Source: G038396625 sp038396625 (GTDB lineage: Bacteria > Bacillota > Clostridia > Peptostreptococcales > Thermotaleaceae). From it: 64,000 nt of DNA. Position 1 is the first letter of the stretch. The number at the start of each line of letters is the position of its first letter. The notes beneath the pieces were generated by a model that ran no database searches, was not told where the DNA came from, and saw only the letters and a program-made list of their open reading frames with translations. This document shows positions 35,171 through 43,552 of the stretch, piece by piece. Position numbers and translations under genes: made by a program. The DNA lies in contig CP121688.1 in assembly GCA_038396625.1 (NCBI GenBank), forward strand, positions 868,001-932,000. Direction: 5' to 3'.

Positions 35171-36934
35171 ATGTTTGGCTATCAAAATAGTGTATTAAGA
35201 ATAAATTTGAATACAAAACAAACTTTACAAGGACCATTGAATATGGAGTGGGCAAAAAAATACATAGGTGGCAAAGGACTAGGGATTAAGTACTTATATG
35301 AAGAATTAAAACCGGGTACAGCTCCCCTTTCACTAGAAAATAAATTGATTTTTATGACGGCCCCTTTGACAGGGACTGTTGTGCCGAATTCTGGAAAATT
35401 AGCGATTATTTCCCGTTCTCCAGCCACGGGGACAATATTGGATTGTTCTATTGGAGGGCATATTGCCCTGGAAATCAAATATGCTGGATATGATGCAATA
35501 ATAATTGAAGGAGCTTTGAGTGAACCTAGTTATATCTATATAGAAGATGATCGCATAGAATTTCTTTCTGCAAAGGATTTATGGGGCAGAGGGTCTCATG
35601 AGACAGAGACACGATTATTAAAGAAGCATGGAAGAGACTGCAAAGTTATGAGTATAGGCCCTGCAGGAGAAAATCTATTAGGGATGTCCTGTATTAACTC
35701 TGATTATTATCGTCAGGCGGGGCGCGGTGGCATCGGAGCAGTACTGGGCAGCAAAAAGATTAAAGCAATTGTTGTAAAAGGCAGCGGCAGTGTGAGGGTG
35801 GCAGATATGCCAAAGGCCTTATCTCGTGTTCATGAGATATTGCGACAAAGCACGGTAACGGATGATAACTTATGGACTTATACTGATGGAACGGCTATGC
35901 TGGTAGACATGTGTCAAGCAGGAGGAATCTTGCCTACAAATAATTTCCAAGACGGTAATTTTGATAAATACCAGTCGATCAATTCAGAAAAAATGATTGA
36001 AGCTCGGTATGGCAAAAAAGGTTGTGGCAGCTGTGCCTTAGGATGTGGCAATTTTACAAAAATAGGAGATGCTATTGTAGAAGGACCAGAATATGAGACT
36101 TTGGCTGTTAGCGGTTCAAACTGTGGCATTGGGGACTTAAAAGCTGTTGTGAAATTTAACCAAATTTGCGATGATCTAGGTATGGATACGATTAGTGCGG
36201 GCGCCACCATTTCATGGGCGATGGAAATGACAGAAAAGGGCATCAAAGATTTTGGCATCCAATTTGGAGAGGTAGATGAATATTTGCAAATGCCAGAAAA
36301 AATGGCTAGGAAAATAGGTGTAGGTGCAGAGTTGGCTTTAGGAGTTAAGGCATTATCCAAGAAATATGGTGGCGCAGATTTTGCTATGCAGGTTAAGGGG
36401 TTAGAGTTTCCAGGCTATGAGCCGAGAGGATCATGGGCAATGGGGTTAGCCTATGCTACTTCAGACCGTGGAGCTTGCCATATGAGGGCTTATCCTGTAG
36501 CAGATGAAGTATACACCAGCACAGTAGATCCTTATACCAGCGAGGGAAAAGCAAAATTAGTGTATGATGCCCAGATATATAATGGGGTAAAATTTTCTGC
36601 AATCATTTGTGATTTTTGGGCTTTGGACTTGGATACCTTAGCAGAATTACTTACGATCATTACAGGAGAAACTTTTACGTCTTCGGATATGGAAACGATC
36701 GGAGAAAGAGTGATCCACATTGCAAGACTATTTAATCAAAGAGAAGGATTTACAAAAAAAGATGATACCCTGCCCAATCGATTGTTTAATGAAGCTCTTA
36801 AAACAGGTGCGGCGGCAGGCAAACGACTGCCAAAAGAAGATTTTGAAAAAATGCTGCATGAATACTATGCACTCATGGGCTGGCAGCCTGATGGAACAAT
36901 TCGTCAAGAAAAAATTGAACAGCTAAAACTCTAA
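35171..36934 (+). CDS. aor: Aldehyde:ferredoxin oxidoreductase, tungsten-dependent family
   Basis: The 587-residue AOR-family protein has the expected three-domain layout. The N-terminal domain (GGKGLGIKYL, PLTGT, GRGGIGAVLGSKKIKAI) binds the pyranopterins. The [4Fe-4S] cysteines are CGSCALGC (about residues 285-292) plus a distant C (AIICDFW, about 480). LGMDTIS and PGYEPRGSWAMGLAYATSDRG match the cofactor and substrate region. It oxidises aldehydes to acids and reduces ferredoxin. MoaD/ThiS follows in the operon. Proximity to PatA and GabT suggests 4-aminobutanal or succinate semialdehyde as substrate (inference); amino-acid-derived aldehydes are alternatives. Confidence 0.9.
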   Translation: MFGYQNSVLRINLNTKQTLQGPLNMEWAKKYIGGKGLGIKYLYEELKPGTAPLSLENKLIFMTAPLTGTVVPNSGKLAIISRSPATGTILDCSIGGHIALEIKYAGYDAIIIEGALSEPSYIYIEDDRIEFLSAKDLWGRGSHETETRLLKKHGRDCKVMSIGPAGENLLGMSCINSDYYRQAGRGGIGAVLGSKKIKAIVVKGSGSVRVADMPKALSRVHEILRQSTVTDDNLWTYTDGTAMLVDMCQAGGILPTNNFQDGNFDKYQSINSEKMIEARYGKKGCGSCALGCGNFTKIGDAIVEGPEYETLAVSGSNCGIGDLKAVVKFNQICDDLGMDTISAGATISWAMEMTEKGIKDFGIQFGEVDEYLQMPEKMARKIGVGAELALGVKALSKKYGGADFAMQVKGLEFPGYEPRGSWAMGLAYATSDRGACHMRAYPVADEVYTSTVDPYTSEGKAKLVYDAQIYNGVKFSAIICDFWALDLDTLAELLTIITGETFTSSDMETIGERVIHIARLFNQREGFTKKDDTLPNRLFNEALKTGAAAGKRLPKEDFEKMLHEYYALMGWQPDGTIRQEKIEQLKL

Positions 36935-36948
36935 GAAATGAGGGTGTT

Positions 36949-37179
36949 ATGAAAATAGTAATTAAGCTAAAGGGGCCTTTGCAGAAATATCATGATGGTA
37001 TAAAGACAAAACTAAAAGACCTGCCTGTAGGAATGAGTATAAAGGAGATCATATCAGAAATGAATCTTCCTAGAGAGCATATTAGTATGGTTACTGTAAA
37101 TGGTATAAAGGTGACGTTGGATTATGTGCTGCAGGAGGATGCTGAAATCCAAATGTTTCCCTATGTTTCAGGAGGATGA
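36949..37179 (+). CDS. MoaD/ThiS family sulfur-carrier protein
   Basis: A 76-residue ubiquitin-like protein ending in the Gly-Gly tail needed for adenylation and thiocarboxylate formation (FPYVSGG). It lies 14 bp after the AOR gene, after GAGGGTG. In this setting it most likely supplies sulfur for the dithiolene of the tungstopterin cofactor; AOR-linked MoaD-like proteins are common. A ThiS role is less likely given the neighbours. Confidence 0.88.
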   Translation: MKIVIKLKGPLQKYHDGIKTKLKDLPVGMSIKEIISEMNLPREHISMVTVNGIKVTLDYVLQEDAEIQMFPYVSGG

Positions 37180-37240
37180 TGATAAGCGTAAAGGGTGTAT
37201 GTTGCTACAGTAGAAATAGGATGCTTAATAGATGAACAGA

Positions 37241-37271
37241 AAAAGAGAAGGTGGTATCGCCTTCTCTTTTG
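37241..37271 (+). terminator. Terminator of the AOR operon
   Basis: 11-bp stem AAAAGAGAAGG/CCTTCTCTTTT region with an 8-nt loop, ending in TTTT. Confidence 0.85.
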
Positions 37272-37306
37272 TATTTCGCAAAAAATGAAAAGACATATCT
37301 ATACAG

Positions 37307-37340
37307 TATCAATTTTAAGAATATTATATCAATTTTGATA
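37307..37340. promoter_or_regulatory. Candidate enhancer for the PatA promoter
   Basis: Two TATCAATTTT sites on the same helix face (37307 and 37327, 20 bp apart), the second extended to the near-palindrome TATCAATTTTGATA. They are about 175 bp upstream of the -24 element. The rest of the 419-bp gap has no other recognisable feature. Confidence 0.4.
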
Positions 37341-37515
37341 ACGAGTACAATGCTGGTATCGGGCAAAGAATGAGAAAATAGTCTATGATTAATCTCAATA
37401 TTGCGAAAATAGAGAACGGCTTAAATGATGAAAGGCATATATACTGAGAGGTTGTAGCAAGAGCATGCTAGTAAGCAAGTGGCTTTACAAAATGAAAACA
37501 GAATATTCTAAAACT

Positions 37516-37531
37516 TGGCATATTAATTGCT
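37516..37531 (+). promoter_or_regulatory. Sigma-54 (-24/-12) promoter for PatA
   Basis: TGGCATATTAATTGCT; GG (37517-37518) and GC (37529-37530) are 10 bp apart. Downstream, 37534-37548 is identical to the start region of the SDR2 transcript. Confidence 0.82.
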
Positions 37532-37604
37532 AATATATAAAGCAAGCATTATATATAGTGAATCTTTTTTAAATACATAAAAAATTTAAAGGAGGAAAAT
37601 GAGT

Positions 37605-38993
37605 ATGCAAATTAACAAGGAAGTAGCTTTGAAGGAATTGACGAAAATATGTAACTTTATCCTAAAGGATGCGTTGACAAAGGAAGAAAAGGATACTATT
37701 GTGCAAGATTCTATTAAGAATTTTAACGAGAATGTGAATCCAGGGTGGCTAGAGTATAGAAAATCTGTTTCTACGAATGCAGCCTTTGTTGAATGGGAAG
37801 ATTCTGTAGAGTCATTCAAGGATATTTATGGGAATGAATTTATTGACTGTCTAGGTGGCTTTGGCATTTATACAGCAGGTCATAGAAATCCAGAAATTTT
37901 GCAATATGTGCAGGCTCAGTTAAATCGTTATGCGTTACATAGTCAAGAGTTAGTAGATCCACTAAGAGGATACTTGGCAAAGGCTTTGGCACTTTGTACA
38001 CCAGGGGATTTACAATATGCTTTCTTCACAAATGGAGGAGCAGAAGCTAATGAAATGGCATTAAAATTAGCGCGTTTGGCAACGGGGAAACACTATTTTA
38101 TTTCTACGGTTGCGGGATTCCATGGCAAATCATTAGGTGCAGTTTCTATGACAGGAAAGGGTACATATAGAAAACCTTATTTGCCAATGATTCAAGGGGT
38201 GCAGCATGTTGAGTATGGAAATGCTGAAGCTGCTGAAGCAGCCATTAAGAACTTAATTGCTGTGGGAGAGACAGTTGCAGGGATGATCATTGAGCCGATC
38301 CAAGGTGAAGCAGGGGTACGCATTCCACCTAAGGGATATCTGAAAAAAATAAGAGAAATATGTGATAAATATGATGTAGTGCTTATATTTGATGAGATCC
38401 AAACTGGTATGGGTAGAACAGGTACCTTATGGGCCTGTGAAGATGAAGGCGTTGTACCTGATGTATTGACATTTGGTAAAGCCTTTGGTGGTGGTATCAT
38501 GCCGATTACTGGAATTATTGCGAGACCTCATTTGTGGACAGATGAAATTAAAGAAAATCCATGGATTTTAGGATCCCCTACTTTTGGAGGAAATCCATTG
38601 GCCTGCTCAGCTGCCTTAGCAGCACTAAAATTTACCATTGAAAATGATATACCTGGACAAATCAAAGAAAAAGGTGAGTACTTGATGGGTAGATTAAGAG
38701 AACTACAAGAGAAACATCCAGTACTGGTTGAGGTAAGAGGAAAGGGATTCTTAATTGGACTGGACTATCCAACGGCTGAACTTGGATGGGAAGTATCGAA
38801 AGGCCTGTTTAAACGAGGCGTGATGACTGGAGGCACATTAAATAGTGCAAAAACAAATCGTATTGAGCCACCTGGAATTATTAGCTATGAGACGCTGGAT
38901 AAGATTGTGGAAAAATTAGAGGATACTCTTACGGAAGTAGAGAAGGAGTTTTGTGTTACATGGGAATCTGTAGCAGTAGCAAAAGAAAAATAA
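37605..38993 (+). CDS. patA: Putrescine aminotransferase
   Basis: The start at 37605 is 9 nt from GGAGG; an ATG at 37599 is too close. The 462-residue class III aminotransferase matches E. coli PatA (YgjG) in characteristic segments: NPGWLEYRKSV, FIDCLGGFGIY, GHRNPE, LHSQELVDPLR, FHGKSLGA, EPIQGEAG, DEIQTGMGRTG, the PLP lysine in TFGKAFGGG, and TIRIEPP-like NRIEPPGI near the end. PatA transfers an amino group from putrescine to 2-oxoglutarate, giving 4-aminobutanal (which cyclises to 1-pyrroline). Its own sigma-54 promoter and the adjacent transporter gene indicate induced diamine catabolism. Confidence 0.9.
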   Translation: MQINKEVALKELTKICNFILKDALTKEEKDTIVQDSIKNFNENVNPGWLEYRKSVSTNAAFVEWEDSVESFKDIYGNEFIDCLGGFGIYTAGHRNPEILQYVQAQLNRYALHSQELVDPLRGYLAKALALCTPGDLQYAFFTNGGAEANEMALKLARLATGKHYFISTVAGFHGKSLGAVSMTGKGTYRKPYLPMIQGVQHVEYGNAEAAEAAIKNLIAVGETVAGMIIEPIQGEAGVRIPPKGYLKKIREICDKYDVVLIFDEIQTGMGRTGTLWACEDEGVVPDVLTFGKAFGGGIMPITGIIARPHLWTDEIKENPWILGSPTFGGNPLACSAALAALKFTIENDIPGQIKEKGEYLMGRLRELQEKHPVLVEVRGKGFLIGLDYPTAELGWEVSKGLFKRGVMTGGTLNSAKTNRIEPPGIISYETLDKIVEKLEDTLTEVEKEFCVTWESVAVAKEK

Positions 38994-39006
38994 AAATAGG
39001 ATAACC

Positions 39007-39086
39007 TTGTTCAAAGGAATTTAGCGAAATATAAAATGCTTAGTGAGAAATACCTTGAACAAAATTGTAAAAAGGGATTTCTCACT
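39007..39086 (+). other. Alternative hairpins in the PatA-NhaC3 spacer
   Basis: AGTGAGAAAT (39042-39051) pairs with ATTTCTCACT (39077-39086). TTGTTCAAAGG (39007-39017) can pair with CCTTGAACAA (39053-39062). The two pairings cross, so they are alternative or pseudoknotted. No T-run follows. Confidence 0.4.
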
Positions 39087-39114
39087 ATATTTAATTATAC
39101 AAGGGGGTAGATCT

Positions 39115-40602
39115 ATGCAAGAAAGTGTTCAACTACAAATACAAAAAGGAAATGATCTTCGTAAATATATGATTACTTATCTTTGCCTAGGCCTTGCATT
39201 TATACTGATAGGATTTTTAGTTCCTGATGATGTAAATGATTTTGGACCCATCACCTTAATTCCAGCTGTATTTTTAGTGATATATATTTTTTGGACAAAA
39301 CGGATTGTAGAAGCTTTAATATTTGCCACAGTATTAGGAATGATTATGGCACATAAGACGGATTTTTTGACCCATACGAATGAAGTATTAATAGGTGTTT
39401 TAATGCAAGAAGATATGGCATGGTTATTTATTGTTTGTGGATTAATGGGCTGTATTGTTGCTTTGGTAGAAAGAAGCGGTGGTGCTTTTTCCTTTGGGGA
39501 ATTTGTTTCTAAGAGGGCTAAAAGTGCAAAAACAAGTATGCTTTGGACATTTCTTTGCTCTGCCTTACTTTGTATTGATGATTACTTAAATGTTTTAACA
39601 ACAGGTGCAGCGATGACACCCATTAATGACCGTTTCAAAATTCCAAGAGAAATGGATGCCTATATTGTTGATTCCACAGCTGCTCCTGCCTGTGTATTAA
39701 ATCCTATTTCTACATGGGGTGTATTTATTGCAGGACTTATTGAGGCCAATGCTATATGTAATCCTGGTGAAGGTGTTCTTTATTATATCAAATCCATTCC
39801 TTTTAACTTTTATGCGATTAGTGCGATCATTGTAGAAATTCTTGTAATATTAGGAGTCATTCCAATTTATGGACCTATGAAGGGTGCTTTTGAAAGAGTG
39901 AAAAATGGTGGTCCCTTAGCACCTCCAGGGTCGGAAAAAATAGATATTCGTGCTGGCGAAGCAGAAGTAGACCCCCCTGATAATTCTAAAATATATAATT
40001 TCTTTATTCCAATTATTGTACTCATTGCTGCTACCATTTTCTTTGATCTAGATATGCAAATGGGCGTTGTTTTTGCTCTCGGTTTTACTTTTGTATTCTA
40101 TATATTCCAGGGATTGATTGATCCAGAAGAATTTGTTGATGTTTCCATGAAAGGATTAAAAAATATGTTAATGCCTTTATTTATGATGGTGCTGGCATTC
40201 TCTTTTGCAGAGGCCTGCGATCAAATAGGGTTTATTGATTATGTGATTGAATCTGCTTCGAAAATCATTACCCCCCAATTACTTCCCTTTGTTATATTTA
40301 TCGTATTTGCTATTACAGAGTTTATCATGGGGATTAACTGGGGAATGTATATTATTGCATTGCCGATTGTTATTCCACTGACTGTACAAATTGGTGGAGA
40401 CCCAATTATGAGTGTTGGTGCAGTGTGTGCAGCAGGTGTTTGGGGGAGCCATTGTTGTTTCTATTCTGATGCTACCATATTAACCTCTGCTGCAACAGGC
40501 TGTGACAATTACAGACATGCAATTACCCAAATTCCATTTGGAATGATTGCAGGATTTGTAGCAGCTATTGGATATTTAATTTTAGGTTTTGTAACCATGT
40601 AA
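39115..40602 (+). CDS. NhaC family antiporter 3, candidate amine/amino-acid carrier
   Basis: The start at 39115 follows AAGGGGG; an earlier in-frame GTG (39043) has no ribosome site. The 495-residue protein has about 11-12 membrane segments and NhaC features: IDDYLNVLTTGAAMTPI (about residues 158-174), DSTAAPACVLNPISTWG, FIMGINWGMY and GVWGSHCCFYSDATILTS. It belongs to a different subgroup from NhaC1 and NhaC2. It lies 122 bp after patA and ends at a bidirectional terminator. Putrescine uptake or putrescine/GABA exchange is the contextual guess; simple Na+/H+ exchange is the alternative. Confidence 0.83.
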   Translation: MQESVQLQIQKGNDLRKYMITYLCLGLAFILIGFLVPDDVNDFGPITLIPAVFLVIYIFWTKRIVEALIFATVLGMIMAHKTDFLTHTNEVLIGVLMQEDMAWLFIVCGLMGCIVALVERSGGAFSFGEFVSKRAKSAKTSMLWTFLCSALLCIDDYLNVLTTGAAMTPINDRFKIPREMDAYIVDSTAAPACVLNPISTWGVFIAGLIEANAICNPGEGVLYYIKSIPFNFYAISAIIVEILVILGVIPIYGPMKGAFERVKNGGPLAPPGSEKIDIRAGEAEVDPPDNSKIYNFFIPIIVLIAATIFFDLDMQMGVVFALGFTFVFYIFQGLIDPEEFVDVSMKGLKNMLMPLFMMVLAFSFAEACDQIGFIDYVIESASKIITPQLLPFVIFIVFAITEFIMGINWGMYIIALPIVIPLTVQIGGDPIMSVGAVCAAGVWGSHCCFYSDATILTSAATGCDNYRHAITQIPFGMIAGFVAAIGYLILGFVTM

Positions 40603-40627
40603 AGCAGGAGATTTTTTCTAAAAATTG

Positions 40628-40670
40628 AGATAAACCCGTACTTCAACATTGATGTAGTACGGGTTTATCT
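40628..40670. terminator. Bidirectional terminator
   Basis: 15-bp perfect stem AGATAAACCCGTACT and its complement with a 13-nt loop, between the convergent NhaC3 and response-regulator genes. Confidence 0.85.
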
Positions 40671-40755
40671 ATATGCAGAATGCTACTTATTTAATTTACT
40701 TAACAGAATATAGCCAAAGCTTTGATGAATGTCTTTAAATAAAGGGTATACGGTC

Positions 40756-41466
40756 TTAAATGGATTCCAGTAAACCATTAAATTTATATCCAATTCCTCG
40801 AACTGTCAGGATATATTTTGGATTTGCAGGGTTGCGTTCGATTTTTTTACGTAAATTGCTAATATGCACCATAACTGTTCGTGTGTCACCTTCTAAACCA
40901 TAGGTTTTCCAGATCTTTTCAAAAATCTGATCTGTATAAAAGACACGGTTTGGGTTTTGAGCAAAAAATGTAAGCAATTCAAATTCCTTCGCTGTAAGAA
41001 AAACAGGTTTATCATTTACGAGGACAGAATGACTTGAAAGGTATATTTCCAGACCGGGATAACGCAATATTTGTTTTTGCTCATTTTTTCTAAATTGAAG
41101 ATGGGTTCGTCGGAGATGTGCTTTCACCCGTGCAACCAGTTCTCTAGGACTGAAAGGTTTGGTGATATAGTCGTCTCCCCCTACGGTCAGACCTAGTATT
41201 TTATCGATATCTTCACTTTTACAGCTAAGAAAAATAATAGGTGCGTCGGTGGTTTTCCGCAGCTGACTACATAATTCAAGACCATCCTGTGCAGGTAAAA
41301 GAATATCTAGAATAATTAAATCAGGTCTTTCATGGTAGGTCAGTTCACGGGCTTCTTGACCGTTAGAAGCTTCAAGTACTTGAAATCCTTCTCTGTTGAG
41401 ATAAAGGTAGATTAGATCTCGGATTTCTGATTCGTCATCGACTACCAGAATCTTTTCTCTGATCAT
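40756..41466 (-). CDS. OmpR/PhoB-family response regulator
   Basis: 236 residues. The receiver domain has the acidic pair DDE (10-12), phospho-acceptor D54 in ILDILLP, and K in TKPFSP. A winged-helix DNA-binding domain (about 135-232) ends TVRGIGYKF. GAGGAG precedes the ATG by 10 nt. The sensor kinase gene lies 15 bp upstream on the same strand, so the pair forms one operon. The sequence resembles the PhoP/ResD group. A PhoP-box-like repeat stands before the phnX-like gene 4 kb away, so a link to phosphate or phosphonate control is possible but not shown. Confidence 0.92.
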   Translation of the reverse strand: MIREKILVVDDESEIRDLIYLYLNREGFQVLEASNGQEARELTYHERPDLIILDILLPAQDGLELCSQLRKTTDAPIIFLSCKSEDIDKILGLTVGGDDYITKPFSPRELVARVKAHLRRTHLQFRKNEQKQILRYPGLEIYLSSHSVLVNDKPVFLTAKEFELLTFFAQNPNRVFYTDQIFEKIWKTYGLEGDTRTVMVHISNLRKKIERNPANPKYILTVRGIGYKFNGLLESI

Positions 41467-41481
41467 TTCTAATCAACTCCT

Positions 41482-43350
41482 CTATGTAGATGTATTTGTT
41501 TCATTTCTATCTAGTATGGGGTCTTTTTCAGCATGAATCGGTAGTGTAAAACAAAAGGTGCTACCTTGATTTACTTTGCTGTGAACCCAGATATGTCCAC
41601 CATGAGCTTGGATAATTTCTTTTGCAATAGATAATCCTAGACCACTGCCTTTAGATGGATGGTTATTTGCATTGCTTCCCTTGTAAAAACGATCAAAAAT
41701 ATGCGGGATCTCTTCTGAATTTATCCCACAGCCATTGTCTTGGATTTTTATGACCAATTCTCTCTTTGGAAGATTGATGAGGGAAGGGATATCTTTGGCA
41801 CTGTCTTTGTATGTGCAGTCAAGAAATTTTTCAAAATAAGGTATAATTTCAAAGTACATGTTAATGATACCTCCTGGCGCTGTGTGTTTAATAGCATTAA
41901 AGATGAGATTACCAAATACTTGATCGATACGGTCAGGATCAATTGTTACGATAAGATCATGGGAAGTGCAGCAGATATTTTTTTTATAACAATCCTGATG
42001 ACAACTATAGGATATGGGATGCATTTTAAATTTTAATCCTGATTTTTCGATGTCTAGTTCATATTTGTTGTGTATTTGCTCTAATAAGTCTAGCACAGAT
42101 ATTTCATACATTTGAAAGTCTATTTGTTTGGTCTCTAGTTGCGTAAGTTGAATCAAATCTTGAATAAGACGATTCAGTCCTAATGTACGGGTGTGAATAA
42201 GGTTAAGATATTTTGTGAAATTTTCAGTGCCTACGATTACCCCGTCTAAGATGGCTTCAATATAGCCTTGAATGGATGTAATGGGTGTTTTTAATTCATG
42301 AGAAATGTTACTTAACAGATCTCGCCGAAATTTTTCTAGCCGAAATAAATTTTCTTCTGTGAGTTTACGTTCTGTAATGTCACGAAGGATACCTTCAATA
42401 GCGATGACGTTATTTAATTCATCACGAATAACAGAATAATGCTGTTCAGTCCAAACGATAAGTCCATCTTTACGTATACGCCGTAGCACGATAGGATCAT
42501 TTGATGATTTACCTGGATTTTTCAAGGATTTTTCTAAAATAGGCTGATCTTCTGGATGCACTTGACGAAAAAAGATCTCTGGGTCAGCATATAATTCTTC
42601 AGGGGTGTAATCTGTAATGCGCACTACTGCAGGACTAACGTAGTCAAATCCAGGGGTAGGTAAATAGCGGTAGCGATAAATAAAATCAGGTGCATTTTCT
42701 GCCAAAAGACGAAAGCGCTGTTCACTATCAATAAGGTCCACTTCATTTTTCTTAAAATAGATCAGCAAGATGAGAATTCCTAATATATTGGTAAGGACAG
42801 CACCTCCTACGTAGCTCCATGGAGCTAACCAAAATTCTGGTTGAATAAAGGGATAATATCCCTTATAAATACCCCAGATAATAAAGAAAAAGCCGGTAAT
42901 GTACTTTTCTGTGATTTTCATTTCCCATGAATGTAAGATAAATAATAGTCCAGTCCAAATAGAGATAAAGCATATGAGAATGGAAGAGTGCAATGTGAGT
43001 GGCAGAAATAGTGAAGGAAATAAGGTAGCTGTACTAATACATAAAGCATTAAAAATTGAAAAAAATATCCAAAACTTAGGTGTGCGCTCTCCCAAAAAAT
43101 CGTAGGTAGCAAATAAAAAAGATATGCTACTGATTAAGTAAGCCATCTGTTTTTCAATGATAAACACAGAAGAGTCCTGACCAAGAATTTTCCAGAAATC
43201 AAAAACAAAACTTAAGGAAAAAATTGTCCAGCTAAATCCCCAAAAGCCGATGTAGCGCTTGTGATTCTGAAAAAATATATAAAAATATACCAGTCCCAAT
43301 AAGAAAGTAATACTGAACATTGCAATAATGGAATGGGTAATTAAAAGCAT
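41482..43350 (-). CDS. Membrane sensor histidine kinase (7TM-PAS-HisKA-HATPase)
   Basis: 622 residues after GGAGGT. About seven membrane segments (1-200) form the input domain, then a PAS domain (about 212-330), HisKA with H351 in NISHELKTP, and HATPase with N-box NLIFNAIKH, DNGCGI and GSGLGLSIAKE. Between HisKA and the N-box lies an unusual Cys group, C450-x3-C454-x5-C460-C461. It phosphorylates the adjacent response regulator. The 7TM-plus-PAS input resembles MASE/7TM sensors for small ligands or redox rather than a classical PhoR extracytoplasmic sensor. The signal is unknown. Confidence 0.9.
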   Translation of the reverse strand: MLLITHSIIAMFSITFLLGLVYFYIFFQNHKRYIGFWGFSWTIFSLSFVFDFWKILGQDSSVFIIEKQMAYLISSISFLFATYDFLGERTPKFWIFFSIFNALCISTATLFPSLFLPLTLHSSILICFISIWTGLLFILHSWEMKITEKYITGFFFIIWGIYKGYYPFIQPEFWLAPWSYVGGAVLTNILGILILLIYFKKNEVDLIDSEQRFRLLAENAPDFIYRYRYLPTPGFDYVSPAVVRITDYTPEELYADPEIFFRQVHPEDQPILEKSLKNPGKSSNDPIVLRRIRKDGLIVWTEQHYSVIRDELNNVIAIEGILRDITERKLTEENLFRLEKFRRDLLSNISHELKTPITSIQGYIEAILDGVIVGTENFTKYLNLIHTRTLGLNRLIQDLIQLTQLETKQIDFQMYEISVLDLLEQIHNKYELDIEKSGLKFKMHPISYSCHQDCYKKNICCTSHDLIVTIDPDRIDQVFGNLIFNAIKHTAPGGIINMYFEIIPYFEKFLDCTYKDSAKDIPSLINLPKRELVIKIQDNGCGINSEEIPHIFDRFYKGSNANNHPSKGSGLGLSIAKEIIQAHGGHIWVHSKVNQGSTFCFTLPIHAEKDPILDRNETNTST

Positions 43351-43481
43351 AAAGTACGTACCTCCGCATAATAAACTTATGAAGAAAGCTTAGTAAGTTA
43401 TTCTTCAAATACAATGATTTTCCTGCGGTTTTTTATTTTCTTATTCCTACATAATTCGACAAGTACTTACAAAAAAGCTTG

Positions 43482-43511
43482 TTGAGAGATCGCTTTTAGA
43501 AGCAGTATAAT
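43482..43511 (+). promoter_or_regulatory. Sigma-A promoter for MFS carrier 1
   Basis: TTGAGA (43482-43487) and TATAAT (43506-43511) with 18-bp spacing, about 40 bp before the start codon. Confidence 0.6.
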
Positions 43512-43552
43512 GAAAGTAGATTGGAGAGACATAGAAGAAAAGAGGTGTGGTT

